Under the pieces are notes generated by a model. That model did not search any database. It saw only the letters and a list, made by a program, of their open reading frames with translations, and had not been told where the DNA came from. From Candidatus Avedoeria danica (GTDB taxonomy: Bacteria > Chloroflexota > Anaerolineae > Epilineales > Epilineaceae), in NCBI GenBank assembly GCA_016703025.1, contig JADJCV010000004.1, forward strand, positions 1,178,001-1,242,000: a DNA stretch of 64,000 nucleotides, written 5' to 3'. The position numbers and the translations under genes are program-made. Positions 33,844 through 42,392 of this stretch are shown here, one piece after another (the first letter of the stretch is position 1; each line of letters starts with the position of its first letter).

Positions 33844-34224
33844 ATGCGGCGCTTCTTACGCTTCGTCCTGCGTGTCGGCGCGCTGGTCGGAATTGTGGCG
33901 GTCGTCGCCAAAGTGGCCGACAAATTCAAGGGTGCGCCGGAAGGCGTCGGCAGCGAGGGCTTCTCGTTTGCGCCCGACGATCCCGACGCCGATCCGTACG
34001 CGATCGACGAGGCGACGCTCGGCGGCGAGGTGAACGCTGAGCTGCTCGCACGCCTCGTCTGCCCGCTGGACAAGGGTCCGCTCGAGCTCGTCGACGGCAA
34101 GTGGCTCGTCAACCGGCGGAACGGCTATCGCTACCCGATCACGGACGGCATCCCGGTGATGCTGATCGAGGTCGGCGAACGGTACAAGGACGCGGCGCTC
34201 GTCACCGCCGACGCTGCGCGGTAG
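33844..34224 (+). CDS. Membrane-anchored Trm112-like protein
   Basis: 126 residues. A membrane helix (about 8-26) is followed by a linker and a Trm112/UPF0434-type small beta domain (about 60-115): LLARLVCPLDKGPLELV, NRRNGYRYPITDGIPVML. In eukaryotes and archaea Trm112 activates methyltransferases; bacterial homologues are uncharacterised. Only one cysteine (CPLD) of the zinc site is kept, so metal binding is doubtful. The N-terminal anchor is unusual for the family. AAGGGAG precedes the ATG at proper spacing. The next gene begins 7 nt downstream. Confidence 0.75.
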   Translation: MRRFLRFVLRVGALVGIVAVVAKVADKFKGAPEGVGSEGFSFAPDDPDADPYAIDEATLGGEVNAELLARLVCPLDKGPLELVDGKWLVNRRNGYRYPITDGIPVMLIEVGERYKDAALVTADAAR

Positions 34225-34231
34225 ATCCAGC

Positions 34232-35527
34232 GTGGCGAACCACACCGGATCGAACGAAACCGAGTCCGACGACGCCGTGCCGGGCGAAGCAGCAACGGGC
34301 CAGGCGGTGCCGGCTCCCGCGGTGCGCGGTCAACCCAACGGCAAGGTGCGGGTCGCGATCGTCGGCGTCGGCAACTGCGCCTCGTCGCTTGTCCAAGGCG
34401 TCCAGTACTACCGCGACGCCGATCCGGACGCCGGTGTGCCCGGGCTCATGCACGTCGACCTCGGCGGTTATCACGTGCGCGACATCGAGTTCTCGGCGGC
34501 CTTCGACATCGACATCGAGAAGGTCGGCCACGACCTGTCGGACGCGATCTGGGCCGGGCCGAACAACACGATGAAGTTCAGCGAAGTTCCGAACCTCGGC
34601 GTGCCCGTTCACCGCGGCATGACGCACGACGGCCTCGGTTTCTACCTCAAGCAGAAGATCACGAAGGCGCCCGGCCGGACGAGCCCCGTGGCCGACATCC
34701 TGCGCGACACCGGCACGGACGTCGTCATCAACTACTTGCCGGTCGGCAGCGAGATGGCCACGAAGTGGTACGTCGAGCAGGTGCTCGAGGCGGGCTGCGC
34801 GTTCGTGAACTGCATCCCGGTCTTCATCGGCCGCGAACCGTACTGGCAGGCGCGCTTCGCGGCCCGCGGGCTGCCGATCATCGGCGACGACATCAAGAGC
34901 CAGGTCGGGGCGACGATCGTCCACCGCGTGCTCACGAACCTGTTTCGCGAGCGTGGCGTCGTGCTCGATCGGACGAGCCAGCTGAACGTCGGCGGCAACA
35001 TGGACTTCTACAACATGCTGGAGCGCGAGCGCCTCGAGTCGAAGAAGATCTCGAAGACGAACGCCGTGACCAGCCAGCTGGCTCAGCCGCTGGCCCCGGA
35101 CAACGTCTACATCGGCCCGAGCGACTACGTGCCGTGGCTGACGGACCGCAAGTGGGCCTACATCCGCATGGAAGGCACGACGTTCGGGGACGTGCCGTTG
35201 AACATCGAACTCAAGCTCGAGGTTTGGGACAGCCCGAACTCGGCCGGCGTCGTCATCGACGCCGTCCGCTTGGCGAAACTCGCGCTCGACCGCGGCATCG
35301 CCGGCACGCTCGTTGGCCCGGCCGCGTACCTGATGAAGAGCCCGCCGGCCCAGTACACGGACGAACAAGCACGGGCGATGACGGAGGCGTTCATTGCGAA
35401 CGGCGAGCCGCCCACCGTCGACGGCCAGCCGGCGCCCGTCTCCCTCGTCGGCGCGCCCGATGCGCCCGTGCAGGGCCACGGCGTCCGCGCGGTGTCGCGG
35501 TCGCGGCCGGCGCCGGCGCGTGGCTGA
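34232..35527 (+). CDS. ino1: Inositol-1-phosphate synthase
   Basis: 431 residues. The NAD-binding motif VAIVGVGNCASSLVQGV at about 41-57 and the core blocks NYLPVGSE, IGDDIKSQVGATI, NVGGNMDFYNM and KWAYIRMEG identify the actinobacterial/archaeal-type INO1. It isomerises glucose 6-phosphate to 1L-myo-inositol 1-phosphate. The product would feed inositol phospholipids or inositol solutes. GTG at 34232 follows the Trm112-like gene closely, but with a weak ribosome site. It is followed by a strong terminator. Confidence 0.94.
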   Translation: MANHTGSNETESDDAVPGEAATGQAVPAPAVRGQPNGKVRVAIVGVGNCASSLVQGVQYYRDADPDAGVPGLMHVDLGGYHVRDIEFSAAFDIDIEKVGHDLSDAIWAGPNNTMKFSEVPNLGVPVHRGMTHDGLGFYLKQKITKAPGRTSPVADILRDTGTDVVINYLPVGSEMATKWYVEQVLEAGCAFVNCIPVFIGREPYWQARFAARGLPIIGDDIKSQVGATIVHRVLTNLFRERGVVLDRTSQLNVGGNMDFYNMLERERLESKKISKTNAVTSQLAQPLAPDNVYIGPSDYVPWLTDRKWAYIRMEGTTFGDVPLNIELKLEVWDSPNSAGVVIDAVRLAKLALDRGIAGTLVGPAAYLMKSPPAQYTDEQARAMTEAFIANGEPPTVDGQPAPVSLVGAPDAPVQGHGVRAVSRSRPAPARG

Positions 35528-35580
35528 GGCCTGACGGGTTCGAAACGGCGCGGCCCGAACAAGCCGGGAACATCACAGCA

Positions 35581-35614
35581 GAACGGGCGGGCGCCGATCG
35601 GCGCCCGCCCGTTC
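35581..35614. terminator. Bidirectional hairpin terminator after ino1
   Basis: A perfect 34-nt palindrome: arms of 15 bp around a GATC centre. It lies between the convergent ino1 and the 35689 gene, so it can serve both. U-tract weak on either side. Confidence 0.65.
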
Positions 35615-35688
35615 CCATTCTCGATCGACTTGGCGGCGGGTCCGGTCGATCGACGCGCGACCCACCGGCCCATGACTGTCGCGGCGGC

Positions 35689-36333
35689 CTACTCGGTCGC
35701 CGAGTCCACGGCCCGTGCGTGCTCGACTTGGGCCACGAGGGCGTCGAACGAGGCCACGTCCGACAGCGCGCCGCCGTTGACGGCCGCCTCGCTGACCACG
35801 GTCGAACCGGGCGCGCCCATCGGCACGAGAACCGGGCGCATCGTCCCGTCGCGCCACGCCAGCTGCCCGGGGCGGACGAAGGCGATCACGCGCTCGCCCT
35901 CGGCAGCCGAGACGGTGTCGGACGCGAGGCTCGTCACGCCCCCGGCGTCCACGCTCGCGGCGAGGGCCGCATCCGAGCCCATGCCGACGATCGTGAGGGT
36001 CAGCTTGTCCGTCCCGACGCCGTCCCGATTGGCCAGGGTGCGGTCGACCTGAACGACGACGGTGTGATACGGCACGGCCGTGTCGACGGTCTGCTGGCCG
36101 AACGCGTCGGTTTCGACCTTCTCCCAGAACGTTCCGTCGTCCTGGTTCCACCGCGACGGCGTGACCTCGAGGACCGTGCCGGTGACGATGAGCGGTGCTG
36201 AGGCGACCTTCGCCGACAACGGCAGATCGCTGTATGAGACGTCGGCCACGGTGTTGCCGCCGGCAAGGCGCATGGCGGCAACAGCCGCGATGCCGACGAC
36301 GAGCCCGGCGCCAAACAAGATCTTGCTGTTCAT
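35689..36333 (-). CDS. Exported protein of unknown function
   Basis: 214 residues. A short signal anchor (about 4-22) is followed by one soluble beta-rich domain: LSAKVASAPLIVTGTVLEV, YHTVVVQVDRTL, LTLTIVGMG, GERVIAFVRPGQLAW. This strand pattern resembles small OB- or Ig-like secreted domains, but I do not recognise the family. ATG 36333 has AAGGAG 7 nt upstream. It starts 29 nt after the matrixin-like protease gene and shares its promoter. A role as substrate, inhibitor or partner of that protease is possible but unsupported beyond adjacency. Confidence 0.7.
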   Translation of the reverse strand: MNSKILFGAGLVVGIAAVAAMRLAGGNTVADVSYSDLPLSAKVASAPLIVTGTVLEVTPSRWNQDDGTFWEKVETDAFGQQTVDTAVPYHTVVVQVDRTLANRDGVGTDKLTLTIVGMGSDAALAASVDAGGVTSLASDTVSAAEGERVIAFVRPGQLAWRDGTMRPVLVPMGAPGSTVVSEAAVNGGALSDVASFDALVAQVEHARAVDSATE

Positions 36334-36362
36334 ACTGGCTCCTTCCTGGTTGGGGCCGAACG

Positions 36363-36947
36363 TTACGGGTAGAGGGCGTTGAGGGCGTTGCGGTCATCGG
36401 CCTCGAGACTGCGCTGGCATGTCGAGCCGACGATGTACGAGGCGCACATGGTGTAGCGATTCGGGCACGAAGAGCAGCCGCCGGATGACGAATGCCCGAT
36501 GCCCGCGCCGTGGCCGAACTCATGCGCCGACACCGCCCGGGCGTCGATCTGGCTCGAGCCAGGCGTACTGCTGCCGACGTACCAGTTCTCGGCCGAGTCG
36601 AACTTGATGTTCGCGCGCGAGATGATCCCGCCGCTGTACCACACCGTCGTCACGGCCAGCGTGCCGCCGCCGCCATCGATGGCGGCGCGCGTGATGTCGT
36701 TGTTGCTGTTGTTGTTGGACACCCACGTGAACGGCGACGGCGAGACGTTCGTCCACTGGCTTGCGCCGAACGTCGCAACCGTCTGCCAGCTCGACGACAA
36801 CGTGTGCTTGTCGTACTGGACGGTGTTCGTGTTCCACTTCGGGCCCATCAGGTTGTACCCGAAGGCCGGCGCGGCCCGGAACCCGGCGCCGGCGATCACG
36901 GCGCCGAGCACGGTGCCCAGCGCAAAACGAATGAGAGCTCGCTTCAC
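36363..36947 (-). CDS. Matrixin-like secreted zinc metalloprotease
   Basis: 194 residues with a signal peptide (about 1-30, cleavage near PAFGYN). The full metzincin motif HEFGHGAGIGH gives H142, E143, H146 and H152, and YTMCASY supplies the Met-turn (M167). Four cysteines near the C-terminus may form disulfides. The compact catalytic domain without propeptide or hemopexin resembles bacterial M10A/M10-like proteases. GTG at 36947 follows AAGGAGG by 5 nt; an adjacent GTG three bases upstream is possible. A consensus promoter lies at 37028-37056. Confidence 0.85.
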   Translation of the reverse strand: MKRALIRFALGTVLGAVIAGAGFRAAPAFGYNLMGPKWNTNTVQYDKHTLSSSWQTVATFGASQWTNVSPSPFTWVSNNNSNNDITRAAIDGGGGTLAVTTVWYSGGIISRANIKFDSAENWYVGSSTPGSSQIDARAVSAHEFGHGAGIGHSSSGGCSSCPNRYTMCASYIVGSTCQRSLEADDRNALNALYP

Positions 36948-37027
36948 CACGACCTCCTTGCGATGTGCGGCTGATCCGCCGCCCGATCGTCGCAGCCCAC
37001 GCTGCAGGGGGGCTCGAAACCCGGGCC

Positions 37028-37056
37028 ATGATAACCGGCCGATTCGCATGGGTCAA
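37028..37056 (-). promoter_or_regulatory. Promoter of matrixin-like operon
   Basis: Minus strand TTGACC (37051-37056), 17-nt spacer, TATCAT (37028-37033). It is one of the best promoter matches in the window; leader about 75 nt. Confidence 0.65.
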
Positions 37057-37203
37057 TGGGTTGTCAGCGATCCGTCAGACACCGGCCGTATCCCAACACC
37101 CCGGCACCGAAGTGTCGACGGCGGCCGCCGGGTCGCCCGCCAATGGACATGCCTGGGGTGCCCGGCAGAGTACGGCGGCCGGAGATTCCGCCGTGGCGAC
37201 GTA

Positions 37204-39030
37204 CTAGGCCTGCTTCCGCGCGTCCTTTTCGATCCGCGCGCGCACGTTGTGGTCCAGCTCCACCTTGCGCAGCCGGATGTTCAGCGGGGTGACCTCGATG
37301 AGCTCGTCGTCATCGATGTACTCGAGCGCCATGTCGAGGTTCACCTGTACCGGCGGCGTCAGCAGGACGCCGATCTCGGCGAACGCCTTTCGGTGATTCG
37401 TGACGTGCTTGCGCCGACAGACGTTGACCGTGAGATCGGTGGCTTTCGGCCGCATGCCGACGACCATGCCGGCGTAGACCTCGACGCCCGGGCCGACGAA
37501 CAACGCCCCGCGCTGCTGGGCCAGGTCGAGCGCGTATGACGTCGTGACACCCGGCTCGTGCGCAAGCAGCGAGCCGAAGTCGCGCGCCTCCATGTCGCCC
37601 GCCCAGTCCGCGTAACCCGCGAACAGCGTGTGCATAACGCCCGTACCGGACGTGGCCGACAGGAACTTGCTGCGGAAGCCGAGCAGCCCGCGGGTCGGCA
37701 CGCGCCAGCGCATCGTCGTCGTCGAGCCGTGCGCGTCGCTCTCCAGCGACATCATCTCGGCCCGCCGACGGCCGAGCATGTCGATCACGGCGCCCACGAA
37801 GTCGTTCGCGACGTCGATGTAGACGTCTTCGAACGGCTCCTGGCGTTGTCCGTCGACCTCGTGGACGATGACCTGCGGTCGCCCGACGGCGAACTCGTAG
37901 CCCTCGCGGCGCATCGTCTCGATCAGGATGCCGAGGTGAAGCTCGCCGCGGCCGCTGACCAGGAATCGGTCGGCGCTGTCCGTCTCCTCGACCCGCAGCG
38001 CCACGTTGCGCTCGAGCTCCTTCATGAGCCGGGCGCGGAGGTGGCGACTCGTGACGTACTGCCCTTCGCGGCCCGCCAGCGGGCTGTTGTTGATCGTGAA
38101 CGCCATCCGCACCGTCGGCGCCTCGACGGCGATCTGCGGCAGCGGGTCCACGTCGAGCGGATCGCACAGCGTCTCGCCGATCGCGACGTCGTCGAGCCCG
38201 GACAGGGCCACGATATCGCCGGCTTCGGCGGTCGCGACGGCGACGCGGCCCAGGTTCTCGAACACGAAGAGGTCGCCGATCCGGCCCTTGCGCGGCGCGC
38301 TCTCCGGCGTCGCGATCACGATGTCCTGGCTGGGGCGCAGCGTGCCGCGCCGGATCCGGCCGAGTGCGATCCGGCCGCGGTACTCGTCGTACTCGAAGTT
38401 CGTGATGAGCAGCTGCAGCGGTGCTTCGATCTCCGCCAGCGGCGCCGGGAGGCGCAGGACGGCATCCAGCAATGCATCCATGTTCGGCACGAGCGCGTCG
38501 GGCCGCGGCCCGGCAAGCCCGCGCAGCGCACTGGCGTACACGACCTCGAAATCCGCCTGCTCCTCGCTCGCGCCGAGGTCGATGAAGAGGTCGAACGTGG
38601 CGTTCACCGCCCATTCCGGCCGCGCGTACTCGCGGTCGAGCTTGTTCACCACCACGACCGCGCGGTGGCCGAGCTCGAGCGCCTTGCGCAGGACGAAGCG
38701 CGTCTGCGGCATCGGCCCCTCGACGGCGTCCACCAGGAGCAGCACGCCGTCCACCATGTTCAGGACCCGCTCGACCTCGCCACCGAAGTCCGCGTGCCCG
38801 GGCGTGTCGACGATGTTGATCTTGGTGCCCTGGTATCGAACGGCGGTGTTCTTCGCCAGGATCGTGATCCCGCGCTCGCGCTCGAGATCGTTCGAATCCA
38901 TGATCCGTGTGCCGAGCGACTGGTTCTCTCGGACCGCGAACGTTTGGCGCAAGAGCGCATCGACCAACGTCGTCTTGCCATGGTCGACGTGGGCGATGAT
39001 CGCCACGTTGCGCACGTCGTCTCGTCGCAT
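37204..39030 (-). CDS. typA: Translational GTPase TypA/BipA
   Basis: 608 residues, full length. GTPase motifs are AHVDHGKTT (G1, 13-21), RGITI, DTPGHADF and NKLD. EF-G-like domains III and V and the TypA-specific C-terminal domain (VRMRKA-like basic end) are present. TypA binds the 70S ribosome and assists assembly and stress adaptation. GAGGAG precedes the ATG at 8 nt. It stands alone between the msrPQ terminator and the protease operon. Confidence 0.96.
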   Translation of the reverse strand: MRRDDVRNVAIIAHVDHGKTTLVDALLRQTFAVRENQSLGTRIMDSNDLERERGITILAKNTAVRYQGTKINIVDTPGHADFGGEVERVLNMVDGVLLLVDAVEGPMPQTRFVLRKALELGHRAVVVVNKLDREYARPEWAVNATFDLFIDLGASEEQADFEVVYASALRGLAGPRPDALVPNMDALLDAVLRLPAPLAEIEAPLQLLITNFEYDEYRGRIALGRIRRGTLRPSQDIVIATPESAPRKGRIGDLFVFENLGRVAVATAEAGDIVALSGLDDVAIGETLCDPLDVDPLPQIAVEAPTVRMAFTINNSPLAGREGQYVTSRHLRARLMKELERNVALRVEETDSADRFLVSGRGELHLGILIETMRREGYEFAVGRPQVIVHEVDGQRQEPFEDVYIDVANDFVGAVIDMLGRRRAEMMSLESDAHGSTTTMRWRVPTRGLLGFRSKFLSATSGTGVMHTLFAGYADWAGDMEARDFGSLLAHEPGVTTSYALDLAQQRGALFVGPGVEVYAGMVVGMRPKATDLTVNVCRRKHVTNHRKAFAEIGVLLTPPVQVNLDMALEYIDDDELIEVTPLNIRLRKVELDHNVRARIEKDARKQA

Positions 39031-39056
39031 CTGGTCTTCTCCTCAAAACACGAACA

Positions 39057-39079
39057 GGGCGGCCCATGGCGGGCCGCCC
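39057..39079 (-). terminator. Hairpin terminator after msrPQ
   Basis: Minus strand GGGCGGCCC stem with a 5-nt loop and perfect 9-bp complement, followed by a T-rich stretch ending TTTT. It lies between msrQ and the typA ribosome site. Confidence 0.6.
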
Positions 39080-39125
39080 GTCGTTCATCAAGCGGGTAGA
39101 GCGGGTCGTAGCTGAGAGCGTGAGT

Positions 39126-39872
39126 TTACCGGAGGCGCCGCCATCGACCAAGTGTCCGTCCCATCGCTCCTCGCAATGCGGTCCGCACGGCCGGCACGCG
39201 GACCGCCAGGAGAAGCGCGACGCCCGCCGCCCAGAAGTACGGTTCGATCGGCGAGCCCTTCTTCGTGGCGGCGCCGATCCAATAGAAATGGACCACCGCG
39301 AGCACGGCCGCGACGTACACGAGCCGGTGGAGGCTCGTCCAACGCCGGCCGAGCCGCTTCTGCCAGCCGCGCGTCGACGTCAGGGCCAGCGGCACCAGCA
39401 AGGCGAACGCCGACAGGCCGACGACGATGTACGGCTTCTTCGGGAGGCCGTCGTCGAGGATGAACGACAAGCTGAACCCGTAGTCCAGGCCGGCGAAGGC
39501 CAGCAAGTGGCCGACGGCGTAGGCGAAGGCCCACAGCCCGAGCGGCCGCCGCAGCGGGATCGCCCACCGGGCGCCGAGCACGCGGTGGGCCGGGGAGCAG
39601 CACAGGCTGGCCACGAGCAAAACGAGCGCCGCCTTGCCCAGCGTCCGAACGACGGTGTCCACCGGGTTGAAGCCGAGATCGCCCGTCGCGGCGTGCCAGG
39701 CCAGCCAGAGTGCCGTCGCCGCGGCGGCAGCGTGCACGCCGGCGCGCAGGGCGAGCGGTCGGATGGGGCGGCGCCGTGCGGGCCGGACATCGACGGTGGT
39801 CGGCGCCGCGATCGGCGTGGACGGCACTGCGCCGGACAAGGCAGCCCCGCGCGGCGCGATCGAGTCCGACAT
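39126..39872 (-). CDS. msrQ: MsrQ-type haem membrane reductase subunit
   Basis: 248 residues with about six hydrophobic segments after a polar 40-residue tail. Ferric-reductase-like features are GLWAFAYAVGHLLAF, SLHRLVYVAAVLAVVHFYW and PLALTSTRGWQKRLG. The histidines in these helices are the expected b-haem ligands. MsrQ passes electrons to MsrP for repair of oxidised methionines outside the membrane. The ATG overlaps the msrP stop (TGATG), confirming the pair. Confidence 0.9.
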   Translation of the reverse strand: MSDSIAPRGAALSGAVPSTPIAAPTTVDVRPARRRPIRPLALRAGVHAAAAATALWLAWHAATGDLGFNPVDTVVRTLGKAALVLLVASLCCSPAHRVLGARWAIPLRRPLGLWAFAYAVGHLLAFAGLDYGFSLSFILDDGLPKKPYIVVGLSAFALLVPLALTSTRGWQKRLGRRWTSLHRLVYVAAVLAVVHFYWIGAATKKGSPIEPYFWAAGVALLLAVRVPAVRTALRGAMGRTLGRWRRLR

Positions 39873-40897
39873 CAGTAGTAGACCTTGAGGTCCATCTCCG
39901 CGTACATCGACGCCACCTGGCCGTCGTAGCCGTTGAACGCCAGGGTCCGCCGCCGGGCCAAACCGCCCTCGATCCGCCGCTCGGTCTGCTGCGACCAGCG
40001 CGGGTGGTCCACCGCCGGGTTGACGTTGGCGAAGAAGCCGTATTCGTCGGGCGCCGCCGTGTTCCAGAGCGTCGTCGGCTTCTCGGCGACGAGGTCGATC
40101 CGGACGATCGACTTGATGCTCTTGAAGCCGTACTTCCACGGCACCACGAGCCGGACCGGTGCGCCGTTCTGCGGCGGCAGGGTGCGCCCGTACACGCCGG
40201 TGACGAGGAGGGCGAGGTCGTTCATCGCCTCGTCCAACCGCAGGCCCTCGGTGTACGGCCACGTGAAGCCGACACCGCCCTGCCCCTGCATCTCCGCGGG
40301 CCGCAGCACGGACTCGAAGCGGACGAACTTGGCGTCGGACTTGGGCTCAACGGCCGACAGGAGCTTGCGCAGCGGGAATCCGTCCCATGGGACGACGATC
40401 GACCACCCTTCGACGCAGCGCAGGCGGTAGATCCGCTCCTCGAGGCCGAACCGGTGCAGGCCGTCGACGTCGAACGTCATCGGCTTGTGCACCAGGCCGC
40501 CGACCTGCACCTCCCACGGCGACGTCGTGAAGCCGGCGGCCAGTCGCGCGACTGCTTCCTTCTGGGTCGTGAACTCATAGAAGTTGTTGTAGTGCGTGAT
40601 CGCGTCATAGCTCGTCACGCCGTCGCCGCGCTCGTCGCTCGTCGGTCGGTTCGGGTCCGGCTCGGGCGTTGCCTCGACAGCGGGCGACAGCGGGCCGGCG
40701 AGGGTGCGCACGGGCGGCGGGCCGGCGATGGCGGTGGGTCCCGGTGCCCCGTCCGCCGCGCCGGACGATGGGCGTGACCGCGGACCGCAGCCGGCCACGA
40801 GCGCCCCGCCTGCTGCCAGACCGAGCCCGCCGAGCACGCGTCGCCGGCTGAGGTACACTTCTTCAGGCGTGATGTCGCGCCAGCTGAACCGTTCCAA
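39872..40897 (-). CDS. msrP: MsrP-type molybdopterin methionine sulfoxide reductase
   Basis: 341 residues. A twin-arginine-like SRRRVLGGLGLAAG signal is followed by a lipobox-like LVAGC (C37) and a linker. The sulfite-oxidase-fold domain shows YNNFYEFTTQKE (103-114), RCVEGWSIVVPW with molybdenum ligand C161, and the C-terminal block WNTAAPDEYGFFANVNP. It reduces protein methionine sulfoxide with electrons from MsrQ. TTG at 40897 is chosen because AAAGGAG lies 7 nt upstream and the conserved N-terminal ITPEEVYLSRR follows. The lipobox suggests membrane tethering, which is unusual for the family. Confidence 0.9.
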   Translation of the reverse strand: MERFSWRDITPEEVYLSRRRVLGGLGLAAGGALVAGCGPRSRPSSGAADGAPGPTAIAGPPPVRTLAGPLSPAVEATPEPDPNRPTSDERGDGVTSYDAITHYNNFYEFTTQKEAVARLAAGFTTSPWEVQVGGLVHKPMTFDVDGLHRFGLEERIYRLRCVEGWSIVVPWDGFPLRKLLSAVEPKSDAKFVRFESVLRPAEMQGQGGVGFTWPYTEGLRLDEAMNDLALLVTGVYGRTLPPQNGAPVRLVVPWKYGFKSIKSIVRIDLVAEKPTTLWNTAAPDEYGFFANVNPAVDHPRWSQQTERRIEGGLARRRTLAFNGYDGQVASMYAEMDLKVYY

Positions 40898-41193
40898 CGC
40901 TGCTCTCCTTTGAGGCGCATCCGGAGGCGCACCCGTGCATCCACGCGCACCTGCATGATCGACGAGCGCCCATGCGCGGCCGATTTCCGGCGCGGGTCGA
41001 TGACTGCGGCCGGGCTCGGCCGCCGGCCCGTTGTACTCCCGGTGCCCGTCGATGGAAGCTGCGTCTCCGGCCGAAGGGCGTACGTTACGCGCGGCGGTCC
41101 GGCGCGGACCGCCGCGTCGGCAGCCGTCGGGTGAGGCGGGCGACGGTTTCCCGACGGCGGTGAGCCACGGACATCGAACAGGACGATCCAGAC

Positions 41194-42099
41194 ATGCCAG
41201 ACCGTCGAAGCGCCGCCGATCCCGGGTCCGCAGCCGAACCCAACGACCACGGGGCCGCGCCCGATACACTCCCCACGCCCAGTGCTCTCTCCACGCCCAA
41301 CGCGCTCGCCGACGCGCCACGGTTCGACCTGGCGGGCCGCGTCGCCATCGTCACCGGCGCCAGCCGCGGCATCGGCCGGGCGATCGCCGAGTCGCTGGCC
41401 GCCGCCGGTGCAGCGGTCGTCGTCGTCGGACGGCGCGCCGAGTCGCTGGCGCCGGTGGCGGATGGGATCGTCGCGTCCGGCGGCCGGTCGATCGCCGTGG
41501 CGGCGAACGCCGGGGCACGGGACGCGTTCGCGGCCGTGGCCGAGGCGGCGGTGGCGGCGTTCGGCGGGATCGACATCCTGGTGAACAACGCCGGGACGTG
41601 CCCGCACTACGGCCCGATCGTCACGGCCGACGACGGGGTGTGGGACAAGACGATGGATGTGAACGTGCGCGGGCCGCTGCGGAGCGTGGCCGCGTGCCTG
41701 CCGGCCTTCCGGGCGCGCGGCGGCGGCAAGGTGATCCATGTGGCGTCCGTGGCCGGGCTCATGCCGCAGCCGTCCGTCGGCGTCTACTGCGTCTCCAAGG
41801 CGGCGCTTCTCATGTTGACCGAGGTGCTTGCGGTCGAGTTGGCGGCCGACAACGTCCAGGTGAACGCCGTGGCGCCCGGCTTCGTCAAGACGCGCTTCAG
41901 CCAGGCGATCTGGGACGCGCCGGGCGCCGCCGCCGGCGCGTTGGCCGTCATCCCGCAGCGCCGCTTCGCCGACCCGTCCGAGATCGTCGGTGCGGTCCTC
42001 TACCTCGCCAGCCCGCTCTCGAGCTTCACCACGGGCGCGACGCTCGTCGTCGACGGCGGGCAACGGCTGGCGGCGGGACTGCCGCTGGCGGGCGGGTAA
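41194..42099 (+). CDS. Short-chain dehydrogenase/reductase
   Basis: 301 residues: a polar tail of about 42 residues, then a classical SDR domain. The cofactor motif is TGASRGIG, followed by NNAG, the catalytic serine in HVASVAG, YCVSK (Tyr and Lys) and the C-terminal VVDGG. Resembles FabG-like or 3-ketoacyl/sugar-alcohol SDRs; the substrate cannot be told. The 296-nt gap before it (shared with divergent msrP) shows no convincing promoter. ATG at 41194 has AGGA 10 nt upstream; a start nearer the domain would remove the odd tail. Confidence 0.83.
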   Translation: MPDRRSAADPGSAAEPNDHGAAPDTLPTPSALSTPNALADAPRFDLAGRVAIVTGASRGIGRAIAESLAAAGAAVVVVGRRAESLAPVADGIVASGGRSIAVAANAGARDAFAAVAEAAVAAFGGIDILVNNAGTCPHYGPIVTADDGVWDKTMDVNVRGPLRSVAACLPAFRARGGGKVIHVASVAGLMPQPSVGVYCVSKAALLMLTEVLAVELAADNVQVNAVAPGFVKTRFSQAIWDAPGAAAGALAVIPQRRFADPSEIVGAVLYLASPLSSFTTGATLVVDGGQRLAAGLPLAGG

Positions 42100-42210
42100 C
42101 GGCGGCGCCTGCCGGCGGGCGCGAATGCTGCAGGGTGTTGACTCGACCGTCCGGGGTGTCGCACCGCCCGCCGAAACATGAAGGGTTGGGGTGGAATCCG
42201 TTAATTCCGC

Positions 42211-42239
42211 TTGATCTTGCGGCAAAGGCCGTGTATGCT
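42211..42239 (+). promoter_or_regulatory. Promoter of Kelch-like gene
   Basis: TTGATC (42211-42216), 17-nt spacer, TATGCT (42234-42239) with TG upstream. It leaves a leader of about 150 nt before the GTG. Confidence 0.6.
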
Positions 42240-42392
42240 GTGCGCCTGTGGACAGGGGGGGCGATCCACGCGCATTCGCGCTTGGTATAGGTATGTCGGT
42301 GTCCGGGTGGCGCCGTAACCCATGCGTGTCCTTACGCACGCGATCGTCCCAAACACATGCGGACAATTTCCATCAGGACCAAGGAGACACTC

